NCBI GenBank assembly: GCA_025924435.1
Contig: JAICIL010000056.1
Span: 1-18,070, forward strand
Direction: 5' to 3'
DNA length: 18,070 nucleotides
Source: Chloroflexia bacterium
Lineage (GTDB): Bacteria > Chloroflexota > Chloroflexia > Thermomicrobiales > JALYUS01
The notes below the pieces were generated by a model. It searched no databases. It was given only the letters and a program-made list of their open reading frames with translations, and was not told the origin of the DNA. A program made the translations under genes and the position numbers. Positions 6,563-12,753 of the stretch are shown here, piece after piece. Position 1 is the stretch's first letter; each line of letters begins with the position of its first letter.

Positions 6563-7705
6563 ATGTCTGCGACCGGCACGGGAAAAGGGGCACACCCAGC
6601 GGGGCTGGAAGGCGTCGTCGCCTGCGACTCCGCGATTTGCGCGGTGGACGGAGCGCGCGGTGTTCTGAGCTATTTCGGCTATGACATCCACGATCTCGCC
6701 GATCACGCCTCCTTCGAGGAGGTGATCTCGCTGCTCTGGTCGGGCGAACTGCCGACACGGGCGGAACTCGACGAACTGACGGGCCAACTGGTGGCCGAGC
6801 GGCCCCTGCCCGGCCCGGTGATGGACCTGCTGCACTCCTTCCCGATAGACGCGCGCCCGATGCACGTCCTGCGCACGGCGGTCTCCGCGCTCGGCATGTA
6901 CGATCCCGAGGCGGAAGACAAAAGCATGGCATCGAACCGGCGCAAGGCGATCCGCCTCACCGCGAAAATTCCGACGATCATCGCCGCCTACGACCGCATC
7001 CGGAAGGGCAACGGACCCGTCGCGCCGACCGCCGACACCTCGACCGCCCGCAACTTCCTGACGATGCTCCACGACAGCCCGCCGACCGACACCGAAGAAA
7101 AGGCGCTCGACATCGCCTTTATCCTCCACGCCGACCACGAACTGAACGCCTCGACCTTCGCCGCGCGCGTTGTGGCGGCGACGCTCGCGGACTTCTACGG
7201 CGCGACGACATCGGCGGTCGCCTCGCTCGCCGGGCCGCTGCATGGCGGCGCGAACGAGGAAGTGGTGAAGATGCTCGATCACGTCGGCAGCCCGGAGCGC
7301 GCGGTGGAATACGTCCACGAGCAGATCGCGGCGCACAAGAAAATCTCCGGCTTCGGCCACCGCGTCTACAAGGCGGAGGACCCGCGCGCGACGCACCTGC
7401 GCGAGATGGCGCGGCAGGTCTGCGAGGAGTCGGGCAACCAGAACATGTTCCTCACGCTGCGCGCGATGGAGGACACGATGCTCAAGGAGAAGAACATCCA
7501 CTCCAATGTGGACTTCTACTCCGGCACCGTCTACCGCGCCCTCGGCATCCCGGACGACCTCTTCACGCCCGTCTTCGCCATCTCCCGGATGTCCGGCTGG
7601 GCGGCGCATATCCTGGAGCAGTACGCCGATAACCGGCTGATCCGCCCGCGCGCGGAATATACCGGCCAGTACGACCGCCACTACGTGCCGATTGACAAGC
7701 GGTAG
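6563..7705 (+). CDS. gltA: Citrate synthase (or 2-methylcitrate synthase)
   Basis: 380 residues. It condenses oxaloacetate with acetyl-CoA, the entry step of the TCA cycle. The catalytic triad is intact: H227 (SLAGPLHGGANEE), H266 (ISGFGHRVYK) and D317 (SNVDFYSG). HADHELNAST (189-198) and the C-terminal FAISRMSGWAAHILEQ also match. The N-terminal GLEGVVACDSAICAVDG is the form seen in short bacterial and archaeal enzymes of about 370-390 residues, without the regulatory N-terminal domain of E. coli GltA. AAGGAAG (6551-6557) precedes the ATG by five bases. No prp genes are nearby, so citrate synthase is preferred over methylcitrate synthase, but activity cannot be separated by eye. A strong hairpin repeat lies directly downstream. 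Confidence 0.93.
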   Translation: MSATGTGKGAHPAGLEGVVACDSAICAVDGARGVLSYFGYDIHDLADHASFEEVISLLWSGELPTRAELDELTGQLVAERPLPGPVMDLLHSFPIDARPMHVLRTAVSALGMYDPEAEDKSMASNRRKAIRLTAKIPTIIAAYDRIRKGNGPVAPTADTSTARNFLTMLHDSPPTDTEEKALDIAFILHADHELNASTFAARVVAATLADFYGATTSAVASLAGPLHGGANEEVVKMLDHVGSPERAVEYVHEQIAAHKKISGFGHRVYKAEDPRATHLREMARQVCEESGNQNMFLTLRAMEDTMLKEKNIHSNVDFYSGTVYRALGIPDDLFTPVFAISRMSGWAAHILEQYADNRLIRPRAEYTGQYDRHYVPIDKR

Positions 7706-7708
7706 GGA

Positions 7709-7874
7709 ACCTCACCCCCCGGCCCCCTCTCCATTGCTTGTCAGCAATGGAGAGGGGGAGATTCCAGGCGATGGCGTAATGGATAGCAGCGAATGTCCTT
7801 GCAGGGGTGGTCGCAGTGCATCGCGACCACTATCCGGCTCCCCTTCCCTTCGAGGGAAGGGGTCAGGGGGTTAG
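7709..7874. repeat. Paired palindromic repeat element (CCTCACCCCC...GGGGGTTAGG)
   Basis: The left arm starts CCTCACCCCCC and contains a perfect 16-bp stem (7723-7738 with 7743-7758) around a TGTC loop. The right arm has a 10-bp stem (7840-7849 with 7853-7862, loop TCG) and ends with GGGGTCAGGGGGTTAGG, the imperfect reverse complement of the left edge. Between them GTGGTCGC (7807-7814) pairs with GCGACCAC (7823-7830). The left hairpin sits 17 bp after the citrate synthase stop and could also act as a transcription barrier. The same design recurs at 11979-12113. Confidence 0.75.
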
Positions 7875-7876
7875 GT

Positions 7877-8410
7877 GTGATCCGTGAAGCGACCGCCGCC
7901 GATGCGCCCGCGATCGCGCGCATCCATGTGGAGAGTTGGCGGACGACGTATCGCGGCATCGTGCCGGATGACGTGCTAGAAACGCTCTCGATGGGGCGGC
8001 GGGAGCGGTTCTGGGCCGAGACACTCCGTACGACGGACAGCCCGGAATTCGTCTACGTCGCGGAAGACGACGCGGGGGCGGTCGTCGGCTTCGCGGCGGG
8101 CGGGCCGGAGCGGGAAGGCGATCCGCGCTATACCGGCGAGTTGTACGCGATCTATCTGCTCGCCGGGCAGCAGGGCAAGGGGATCGGGCGGCGCCTCGCG
8201 CGGGCGGTCGCGGAACGGCTGGCGGCGATGGGCCACGACGCGATGCTCGTCTGGGTGCTCGCGGCGAATCCGGCCTGCCGGTTCTATGCCACGCTCGGCG
8301 GCGTGCCGGTGCGGGAAAAAACGATCACGTTGGGCGGTGCGTCATTGACCGAAGTTGCGTACGGTTGGGCCGATACCCGCGCCATCCGGCGGCGCGGAAT
8401 AGGAGGATGA
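7877..8410 (+). CDS. GNAT-family N-acetyltransferase
   Basis: 177 residues from a GTG at 7877. The gene could be extended in frame to 7793, but that stretch encodes repeat sequence. VIREATAADAPAIARIHVESW is a canonical GNAT N-terminus, and W21-R22 with Y25-RGIVPDDVL is typical of the subgroup. The acetyl-CoA pyrophosphate loop is Q98-Q-G-K-G-I-G104. N131 and RFYATLGG (135-142) form the C-terminal motif. The substrate cannot be predicted. The Shine-Dalgarno-like AGGGGGTTAGG immediately before the start is the right edge of the upstream palindromic element, so translation initiation appears to depend on the repeat. The stop overlaps the ribosome site of the next small gene. Confidence 0.85.
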   Translation: MIREATAADAPAIARIHVESWRTTYRGIVPDDVLETLSMGRRERFWAETLRTTDSPEFVYVAEDDAGAVVGFAAGGPEREGDPRYTGELYAIYLLAGQQGKGIGRRLARAVAERLAAMGHDAMLVWVLAANPACRFYATLGGVPVREKTITLGGASLTEVAYGWADTRAIRRRGIGG

Positions 8411-8414
8411 CTCG

Positions 8415-8525
8415 ATGCGTTCGCGTCGTCCCCTCTGGCGTGCCTTCGATTTCATGCTAATCGTCGTCGTGCTCGCACTCGCGGCGTTCGTCGTCTTCGC
8501 CATCGTCACCGCCGTGCGGGCATAA
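8415..8525 (+). CDS. Small single-pass membrane protein of 36 residues
   Basis: ATG at 8415 to TAA at 8523-8525. AGGAGG (8401-8406) lies eight bases upstream and overlaps the end of the GNAT gene, so the two are probably translationally coupled. The peptide begins with a basic stretch (MRSRRPLWR), continues with FDFMLI and a run of about 20 hydrophobic residues (LIVVVLALAAFVVFAIVTAV), and ends RA. This is the profile of a small inner-membrane protein with its N-terminus in the cytoplasm. No family is recognised. It converges on the broken TPR gene with a 27-bp gap. Confidence 0.6.
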   Translation: MRSRRPLWRAFDFMLIVVVLALAAFVVFAIVTAVRA

Positions 8526-8552
8526 TGTCCGCTCGCGCGGGCTTTCATCTTT

Positions 8553-9922
8553 TCAACGTCGGCTGCCGAACTGCCACAGTGACCGGCCCGCTTGCTCCAG
8601 CCGCTCCTCCCAGATCGCCACGACCGGATTGGGGAGATCGGACGGCACGGCGACTTGCAATGCGAACGCGCGCCCATCCGGGTCACCCCGGTCGAGCAGC
8701 AGCGGGATGAGCGGCACAACCTCGGGATACCGCTGGAGGAAGCGCCGCTGCGCCGCCCTGGCTGCTTCTTCACCACGACGCATGGCAGGCTCGACCTGTT
8801 TGAGATATGCGTCGAGCGTCGCGCGCGGTATCCATTGTTCGAGAACGAAGGGCCACGGCGTATGACGCTCGCCAACCGGCATCTGGAGATCATCCAGATT
8901 GGCTTGCGCGACATCCAACCACGGCGCATCCCGGAGCGCCTGCCGCCAATACCTGCGCGCCTCCGTCTCGCGCCCGAGGCGCAGGGCGGCGACGGCGGCG
9001 AGATGATAGAGCGTCCCCATCGTCGCCTTCTCCTCGCGCGCATCGGTCCCCTCCGCGCTCCGCAGCGCCTCGAGGACAACCCCCATCATCGCCCAGATAA
9101 CTGCGCGCCTCGGCGATCTTCGTCCAGACGTCCGTCGCGTCCGAGACGACCGCTTTGAGCCGTCGGGCCATCCGTTGGGCATCATCGGCGCGACCACCGA
9201 CACAAAAGTAGTGCACGAGGTTGGAGAGTGCGTGATAGTTATCGTCGTCGAGCGCCAGCACCCGCTCGGCGGTGGCGATTGCCTCATCCCACCGCCCCTC
9301 CATGAAGGAGACGAGGCTGAGATTGTTCAGGACGGGGATCAGATCGGGCTTGCGCCGCAGCACCTGCTCGGCGAGCGACCGCGCCTGCGTCCAGCGCCCC
9401 TGATTGAGGAGCGATTGGACTCCTCGTGCTGGGCGGCAAGTTCGAGCGCGTCCGGGCCGTCGAAGCCGGTTTCGCGAGCATCGGCAGGAACGATTCGACA
9501 CCGGACACCACTTTCCGCACATCGGCGGCCTGCGAGTGATCGGGCCATTGATCGAGAAACGAGCGTGCGGTCCGGATCGCCAATGCGGGGCGACCGTTGC
9601 TGATATAGGCGGCAAGCAGCCCTAAGGCGAGCGTGGCGTCGTTCGGCGTGATCCGCAACAATTGCTCGACTGCGTACTGATAGGTTTCCATGTCCTGCTG
9701 ATCGTGGGCGAGCCTGACGAGGAGCGACAGAACATGCTCATTGCGCGGATAGCGGCGGTCAAGATCATCGAGGAGCAGGCGCGCTTCCTCTTCTTCCCCG
9801 TCCTCCAGCAACGCTTCGACTTCATCGAGATCATCGAGCAGTTGCCGGGGCAGCGCGGACGGCGGGGTGAGCCGGGCCGCCGCGCTTCTTCTTTGCCATC
9901 CGCCCCCACCTTCCAACCGCAT
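8553..9922 (-). pseudogene. TPR-repeat protein gene interrupted by several frameshifts
   Basis: TPR-like sequence runs continuously but changes frame. Frame A (9922 down to about 9472) reads LDDLDEVEALLEDGEEEEARLL... to VESFLPMLAK. Frame B covers about 20 residues (ETGFDGPDALELAAQHEES). Frame C (about 9420-9085) gives SLLNQGRWTQARSLAEQVLR and NNLSLVSFMEGRWDEAIATA. Frame D runs from about 9080 to the TGA at 8553 (VVLEALRSAEGTDAREEK... WQFGSRR). The breaks map near an A3 tract (9470-9472, probably one A missing), near 9418-9426 (one base missing) and in a G5 tract (9080-9084, one base extra). A fourth may lie near the start, where ATG at 9899 opens MAKKKRGGPAHPAV in another frame. Repaired, it would be about 450 residues of helical repeats. 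Two breaks lie in homopolymers, so assembly error is an alternative to true decay. Confidence 0.75.
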
Positions 9923-9935
9923 CCGCCATCATCGG

Positions 9936-9963
9936 TCGCGCAGGCTGGAAAGCCCGCGCTACC
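9936..9963 (-). repeat. REP-like palindrome, copy 1 (GGTAGCGC family)
   Basis: Read on the - strand it is GGTAGCGCGGGCTTTCCAGC then CTGCGCGA. GCGC-x-GGCT (9938-9946) pairs with AGCC-x-GCGC (9951-9959) around GGAA. It matches the copy at 12711-12738 at 24 of 28 positions, in the opposite orientation. Confidence 0.7.
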
Positions 9964-9994
9964 ACTCGCGACTCGTTACTCGTTCCTCGTTACT
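9964..9994 (-). repeat. GTAACGA heptamer repeat at the Gfo/Idh gene 3' end
   Basis: On the + strand ACTCGCG, ACTCGTT, ACTCGTT, CCTCGTT, ACT: four 7-base units. On the - strand these read (GTAACGA)n with a TAA in most units. The stop codon of the Gfo/Idh gene (9976-9978) is one of these TAAs, and the repeat also supplies its last residues (TRNE). Confidence 0.8.
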
Positions 9995-11031
9995 GCAATC
10001 GGCGCGCCGCCTTCGCGCGCGCTGGCGTAGATCGCCTGCGTCAGTTCGGCGACGGCGAGGCCGCGCGCGGCGTCCGACGCGCCGAGGTCGTTCCGCTCAA
10101 TCGCGGCGACGAACTCGGCCTGCGGGGTCGTGGATTCCGGCCGCTCCCCCTCGGGCGGGACGAGATTGTGCCGGGGTGTGCCGATCCAGCCGACGTAGTT
10201 GTCCGCGCCGATGTGGCGGATATTGTCCCGATCCCAGATCTCGATAGTGCCCTTCGTGCCGACGATCGTGATGTTCCAGAGCGTCGGCCCGCGCCCGACC
10301 GCCGCCAGCGTCGCCACACGCCCGCCGTTGAAGCGGATCACCGCACCGTTGATGATGTCTATCTGCTCGCCGTCGTTGTCGTTGAAGGCGGCGACCGTCT
10401 CCGGCTTCATGCCAGTGAGGTAGAGCATGATGTCTACGAAATGGCTGCCGGTATCCACGAGCATGCCGCCCTCACTGAGCGTCGCGGAGAGACGCCAGCC
10501 GCCAAATGCGCCCCACTGCTGCGTGATCTGGCCGGAGTAGAAGAGGATATCGCCGAGGTTGCCGTCCGCGATCTGCCGGTGGGCATAGCGGTACGGCCAG
10601 AGGCGCGGATGCTGATACGAAACCATCAGGAGGCGCTGCCGCTCCGCGGCGAGGGCGATCAACTCCCGCGCCTGATCGGGCTGCGTCACGAACGGCTTCT
10701 CGCTCAGAACGTGCTTGCCCGCCTCCAGCGACTCTTTGATGTGCTGGTAATGCAGCCCGTGCGGCGTCATGATAATCACGCCATCGAGGTTCGTCTTCAG
10801 CATCTCGCGGTAGTCGTGGTATGCCTCGACGTCCTTCAGTTCGGGAAATTCCGCCGTGAGCGCGGCGATGTTCTCCTCGCTCACGTCCGCCACCCCCGCG
10901 ACGACCACCGCCGGGATCGCCCGGAGCGCCCGCATGTGCTGATGGCTGATCCGCCCGCAGCCGATCAAACCAAGCCGAACAGGAGGATTGAGGACGGGGG
11001 GAGGACTGAGGGAGTTTGGCTCAGTCGTCAT
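9976..11031 (-). CDS. Gfo/Idh/MocA-family NAD(P)-dependent oxidoreductase
   Basis: 351 residues from the ATG at 11031, with GGAAGGG eight bases upstream; a further in-frame start at 11103 is disfavoured. Rossmann motif G21-L-I-G24-C-G26-RISHQH. E111-K112-P113 is the conserved catalytic-lysine EKP motif. GGWRLSATLSEGGMLVDTGSHFVDIMLYLTG (178-208) is the family's C-terminal-domain block, with D193 and H197. It probably oxidises a sugar or sugar derivative, or an inositol-type substrate, in the cytoplasm. It lies directly downstream of a ThuA-like gene. ThuA-ThuB pairs of this kind act on disaccharides via 3-keto intermediates in rhizobia. Residues 7-16 (SLSPPPVLNP) come from a heptamer repeat, and the C-terminus is set by another. 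Confidence 0.9.
   Translation of the reverse strand: MTTEPNSLSPPPVLNPPVRLGLIGCGRISHQHMRALRAIPAVVVAGVADVSEENIAALTAEFPELKDVEAYHDYREMLKTNLDGVIIMTPHGLHYQHIKESLEAGKHVLSEKPFVTQPDQARELIALAAERQRLLMVSYQHPRLWPYRYAHRQIADGNLGDILFYSGQITQQWGAFGGWRLSATLSEGGMLVDTGSHFVDIMLYLTGMKPETVAAFNDNDGEQIDIINGAVIRFNGGRVATLAAVGRGPTLWNITIVGTKGTIEIWDRDNIRHIGADNYVGWIGTPRHNLVPPEGERPESTTPQAEFVAAIERNDLGASDAARGLAVAELTQAIYASAREGGAPIAVTRNE
10983..11012 (+). repeat. GAGGACT repeat inside the Gfo/Idh N-terminus
   Basis: GAGGATTGAGGAC, a G-run, then GAGGACTGAGGG on the + strand. It is read from the - strand in the open orientation as SLSPPPVLNP, between the start codon and the first Rossmann strand. It is inverted relative to the copy at 11091-11120. 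Confidence 0.75.
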
Positions 11032-11090
11032 CGCCGGTTCCCTTCCACATTCTCGCCATTGTTTCGCCACGTTGCATCGTCTCTTCCCCT

Positions 11091-11120
11091 CCTCAGTCCT
11101 CAATCCTCAATCCTCAGCCC
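11091..11120 (-). repeat. GAGGACT/GAGGATT repeat forming the ThuA-like gene 3' end
   Basis: Read on the - strand: AAAAGGGCTGAGGATTGAGG, then ATTGAGGACTGAGG. The ThuA-like protein ends KRAED followed by the TGA at 11107-11109, all inside the repeat. It has the same A-run plus GG edge as the copies at 128 and 3363. Confidence 0.85.
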
Positions 11121-11784
11121 TTTTCCCTGCCCAGTAGACGGCGTTGCGGATGACGCGCTGCACGTCGGGGCGGTAGAAGGTCGGGTTCTCCTCGTGGCCG
11201 GGGCGGTAGTAGAAAACGCGCCCGTTGCCGATCTGGTAGGCGAGGCCGGAGCGGATCTGCTTGCCGTCCGGGAAGGTGGAGTGGAAGACGACGGCGTCCG
11301 GCGTGCCGATCTCGAACGGCTCGTCGTACATCTCCTCGTCCTCGATCACCATGTCCGAGACGCCCCGCGCGACGGGATGCTCCGGCATGACGACTTCGAT
11401 ATTCTCCGGCCCCGCGTCGTGCTTCCAGCCGCCGATGTATCCCGTCGCGCCGATCAACTGGGTGAAGGGCTTGGACATGTGCGACGAATGGAGCGGCACG
11501 AAACCCATCCCCCGCTCCCGCACATGCTTCATCACCCGCTCGACATTGACATCCTGCACATTGCGGTGGAGCAGATGCCCCCACCAGATCAGCACATCGG
11601 TGTTCGCCAGCGACGCCTCGCTCAATCCCTGCTCGTCATCCGTGAAGGTCGCCGTGCGCACCTCCAGGTTCGGATCGGCCTTGAGCGCGGTCGCCACGGC
11701 GTCGTTGATGTCGTGCGGGTACGCGAATTTCGGCGCAGTCCCCTCCGACCAGACGAGCACCCGGAGTTTGTTGTTCGCTGCCAT
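11107..11784 (-). CDS. ThuA-like domain protein (class I glutamine amidotransferase-like fold)
   Basis: 225 residues. LRVLVWSEG (7-15), DVLIWWGH (63-70), VPLHSSH (96-102), IGGWKHD (117-123) and GNGRVFYYRPGHEENPTFYR (187-206) are typical ThuA-family landmarks. The family is linked to trehalose and related disaccharide use; its exact reaction is not well settled, and the glutaminase-type catalytic Cys is absent. The ATG at 11784 is the only good start. It lies upstream of the Gfo/Idh dehydrogenase on the same strand, 75 bp from that start, as in ThuA-ThuB pairs. The C-terminal RAED and stop derive from a heptamer repeat, so the native end was probably close to VYWAGK. Confidence 0.88.
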   Translation of the reverse strand: MAANNKLRVLVWSEGTAPKFAYPHDINDAVATALKADPNLEVRTATFTDDEQGLSEASLANTDVLIWWGHLLHRNVQDVNVERVMKHVRERGMGFVPLHSSHMSKPFTQLIGATGYIGGWKHDAGPENIEVVMPEHPVARGVSDMVIEDEEMYDEPFEIGTPDAVVFHSTFPDGKQIRSGLAYQIGNGRVFYYRPGHEENPTFYRPDVQRVIRNAVYWAGKRAED

Positions 11785-11790
11785 GGTTGC

Positions 11791-11897
11791 CTACCCCCTC
11801 GCCCCCTCCCGAAACGGGAAGGGGGAATGGGCGCACGCGGTGCGCCCCGACGGTTTCGCATCACCCCGCTTCCCCCGTTTCGGGGGGGAAGCGGGGA
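11791..11897. repeat. Cluster of three GC-rich hairpins upstream of the ThuA-like gene
   Basis: Hairpin 1: CCCCCTCCCG (11802-11811) with CGGGAAGGGGG (11815-11825, one bulge). Hairpin 2: GGGCGCAC (11829-11836) with GTGCGCCC (11840-11847), loop GCG. Hairpin 3: CCCCGCTTCCCCC (11864-11876) with GGGGGAAGCGGGG (11884-11896), a perfect 13-bp stem. The outer edges resemble the CCTCACCCCCGGCCCC family. It occupies the region where the ThuA promoter and leader would be expected; no clear promoter was seen. Confidence 0.7.
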
Positions 11898-11953
11898 TTC
11901 GATTTCCCGTATCATGCCATAGGTTGCACCGCGGTGGGTACGCGTCCGCACAA

Positions 11954-12140
11954 CAGGGCGTATTGATTGTCGGAGAATCCTCACCCCCGGCCCCTTCCCT
12001 CCGAGGGAGGGGGTGATTCATGCAAATTGCCGTGCCCGACCCCGAACGTCCCGATCTCCCGGAGGCTCGCTCCCCCTTCCCTGCGAGGGAAGGGGGCTGG
12101 GGGTGAGGATTTCCCGGATGGCGACAACGAATACGCCCTG
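11954..12140. mobile_element. MITE-like element of 187 bp with terminal inverted repeats and flanking direct repeat
   Basis: The left end CAGGGCGTATTGATTGTCG is matched in inverse by CGACAACGAATACGCCCTG at the right end (17 of 19). Nested inside, AATCCTCACCCCC (11976-11988) is inverted at 12099-12112. Each arm carries its own hairpin: 11991-12000 with 12004-12013, and 12072-12082 with 12086-12096 (perfect 11 bp). GTCCGCACAA (11944-11953) and GTCCGAACAA (12141-12150) abut the two ends, a 9/10 direct repeat resembling a target-site duplication. No coding capacity is present, so any movement would need a transposase in trans. The whole 11785-12251 gap contains no gene. Confidence 0.6.
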
Positions 12141-12208
12141 GTCCGAACAATGGCCGGCAGGCCATGAAAGGTAGGTTCAAATCCTTCTCTCCCTCTTCTC
12201 CACTCCAT

Positions 12209-12229
12209 GCCCTCTGTGCCTCTGTGGTT
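12209..12229 (-). repeat. CACAGAGG octamer tandem repeat
   Basis: On the - strand AACCACAGAGGCACAGAGGG: two CACAGAGG units, 22 bp beyond the stop of the small gene at 12252. Variants of this motif are common dispersed repeats in environmental bacterial genomes (recollection, not searched). Confidence 0.55.
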
Positions 12230-12251
12230 CGTCGTTTTCTTCATCCGGGGA

Positions 12252-12686
12252 TTAGACGGGCGGCCCCTCGGTCTCGCCGGTGAGCGGGGTGAAGGCGTCA
12301 ATGTGCCGCATGATGTGGGGCGGTTCGGCGCGCCAGCAGCCGCTGCTGTAGCCGAAGGGCAGCGCCTCGTAGAGGCGGATGAAGCCGCCGCGCGCGTTGC
12401 CCGGCTCCATCACCCAGCGCATGATCGCGTGGTGCTCCGGGCTGCGCGCGAACGCCAGGAGCGCGTCCTTGTCGGCAAAAAAGGCGATTGTGCCCAGGGT
12501 AAAGGGGAAGCGATACCAGACGCGATGCCCCCGGTAGCCCGGCGACCGCTTGAGTTTCGCCAGCATCGGGTACCATCGCCGCGCCAGTTGGATCATCGAG
12601 CGCGGCCCGCGGAACCGCGTCGCGCCGACGAACTCGGCGGTCGCCTGGCCGATCAGCGGCGCGCGGGAGAAATCAGTCGTGCGCAT
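12252..12686 (-). CDS. Unknown protein, probably alpha-beta-barrel (monooxygenase-like) fold
   Basis: 144 residues. GAGGTGA precedes the ATG at 12686 by a few bases. The sequence has a core of SMIQLARRWYPMLAKLKRSP, then YRFPFTLGTIAFFADKDALL and AFARSPEHHAIMRWV, and ends with GYSSGCWRAEPPHI. The pattern of strand, 'FF-D-LL-FARS-H' helix and terminal strand resembles dimeric alpha-beta-barrel proteins such as the DUF4188 or CrtA-like groups. I cannot assign it firmly. No signal peptide or membrane segment is seen. It is the last gene of the - strand operon after the GNAT-nitroreductase fusion, separated by 67 bp that contain a REP-like palindrome. Confidence 0.7.
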   Translation of the reverse strand: MRTTDFSRAPLIGQATAEFVGATRFRGPRSMIQLARRWYPMLAKLKRSPGYRGHRVWYRFPFTLGTIAFFADKDALLAFARSPEHHAIMRWVMEPGNARGGFIRLYEALPFGYSSGCWRAEPPHIMRHIDAFTPLTGETEGPPV

Positions 12687-12710
12687 CGTTCACCTCATCT
12701 GTATGAACTC

Positions 12711-12738
12711 GGTAGCGCAGGCTTTCCATCCTGCGTCA
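12711..12738 (+). repeat. REP-like palindrome, copy 2 (GGTAGCGC family)
   Basis: GGTAGCGCAGGCTTTCCATC then CTGCGTCA. CGCAGG pairs with CCTGCG. It lies in the 67-bp gap between two - strand genes and is an inverted relative of 9936-9963. Confidence 0.7.
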
Positions 12739-12753
12739 TCGCCATTCGCCCGA

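Noticed and set aside
7723..7758. Calling the 16-bp hairpin a standard Rho-independent terminator
   Set aside because: No T-tract follows on either strand, and the sequence belongs to a dispersed repeat family.
10168..11922. 584-codon + strand open frame opposite the Gfo/Idh and ThuA genes
   Set aside because: Low-complexity composition and full overlap with two clearly conserved - strand genes.
11900..12251. tRNA or small RNA gene in the gene-free gap
   Set aside because: No cloverleaf or T-loop consensus was found; the hairpins belong to repeat elements.
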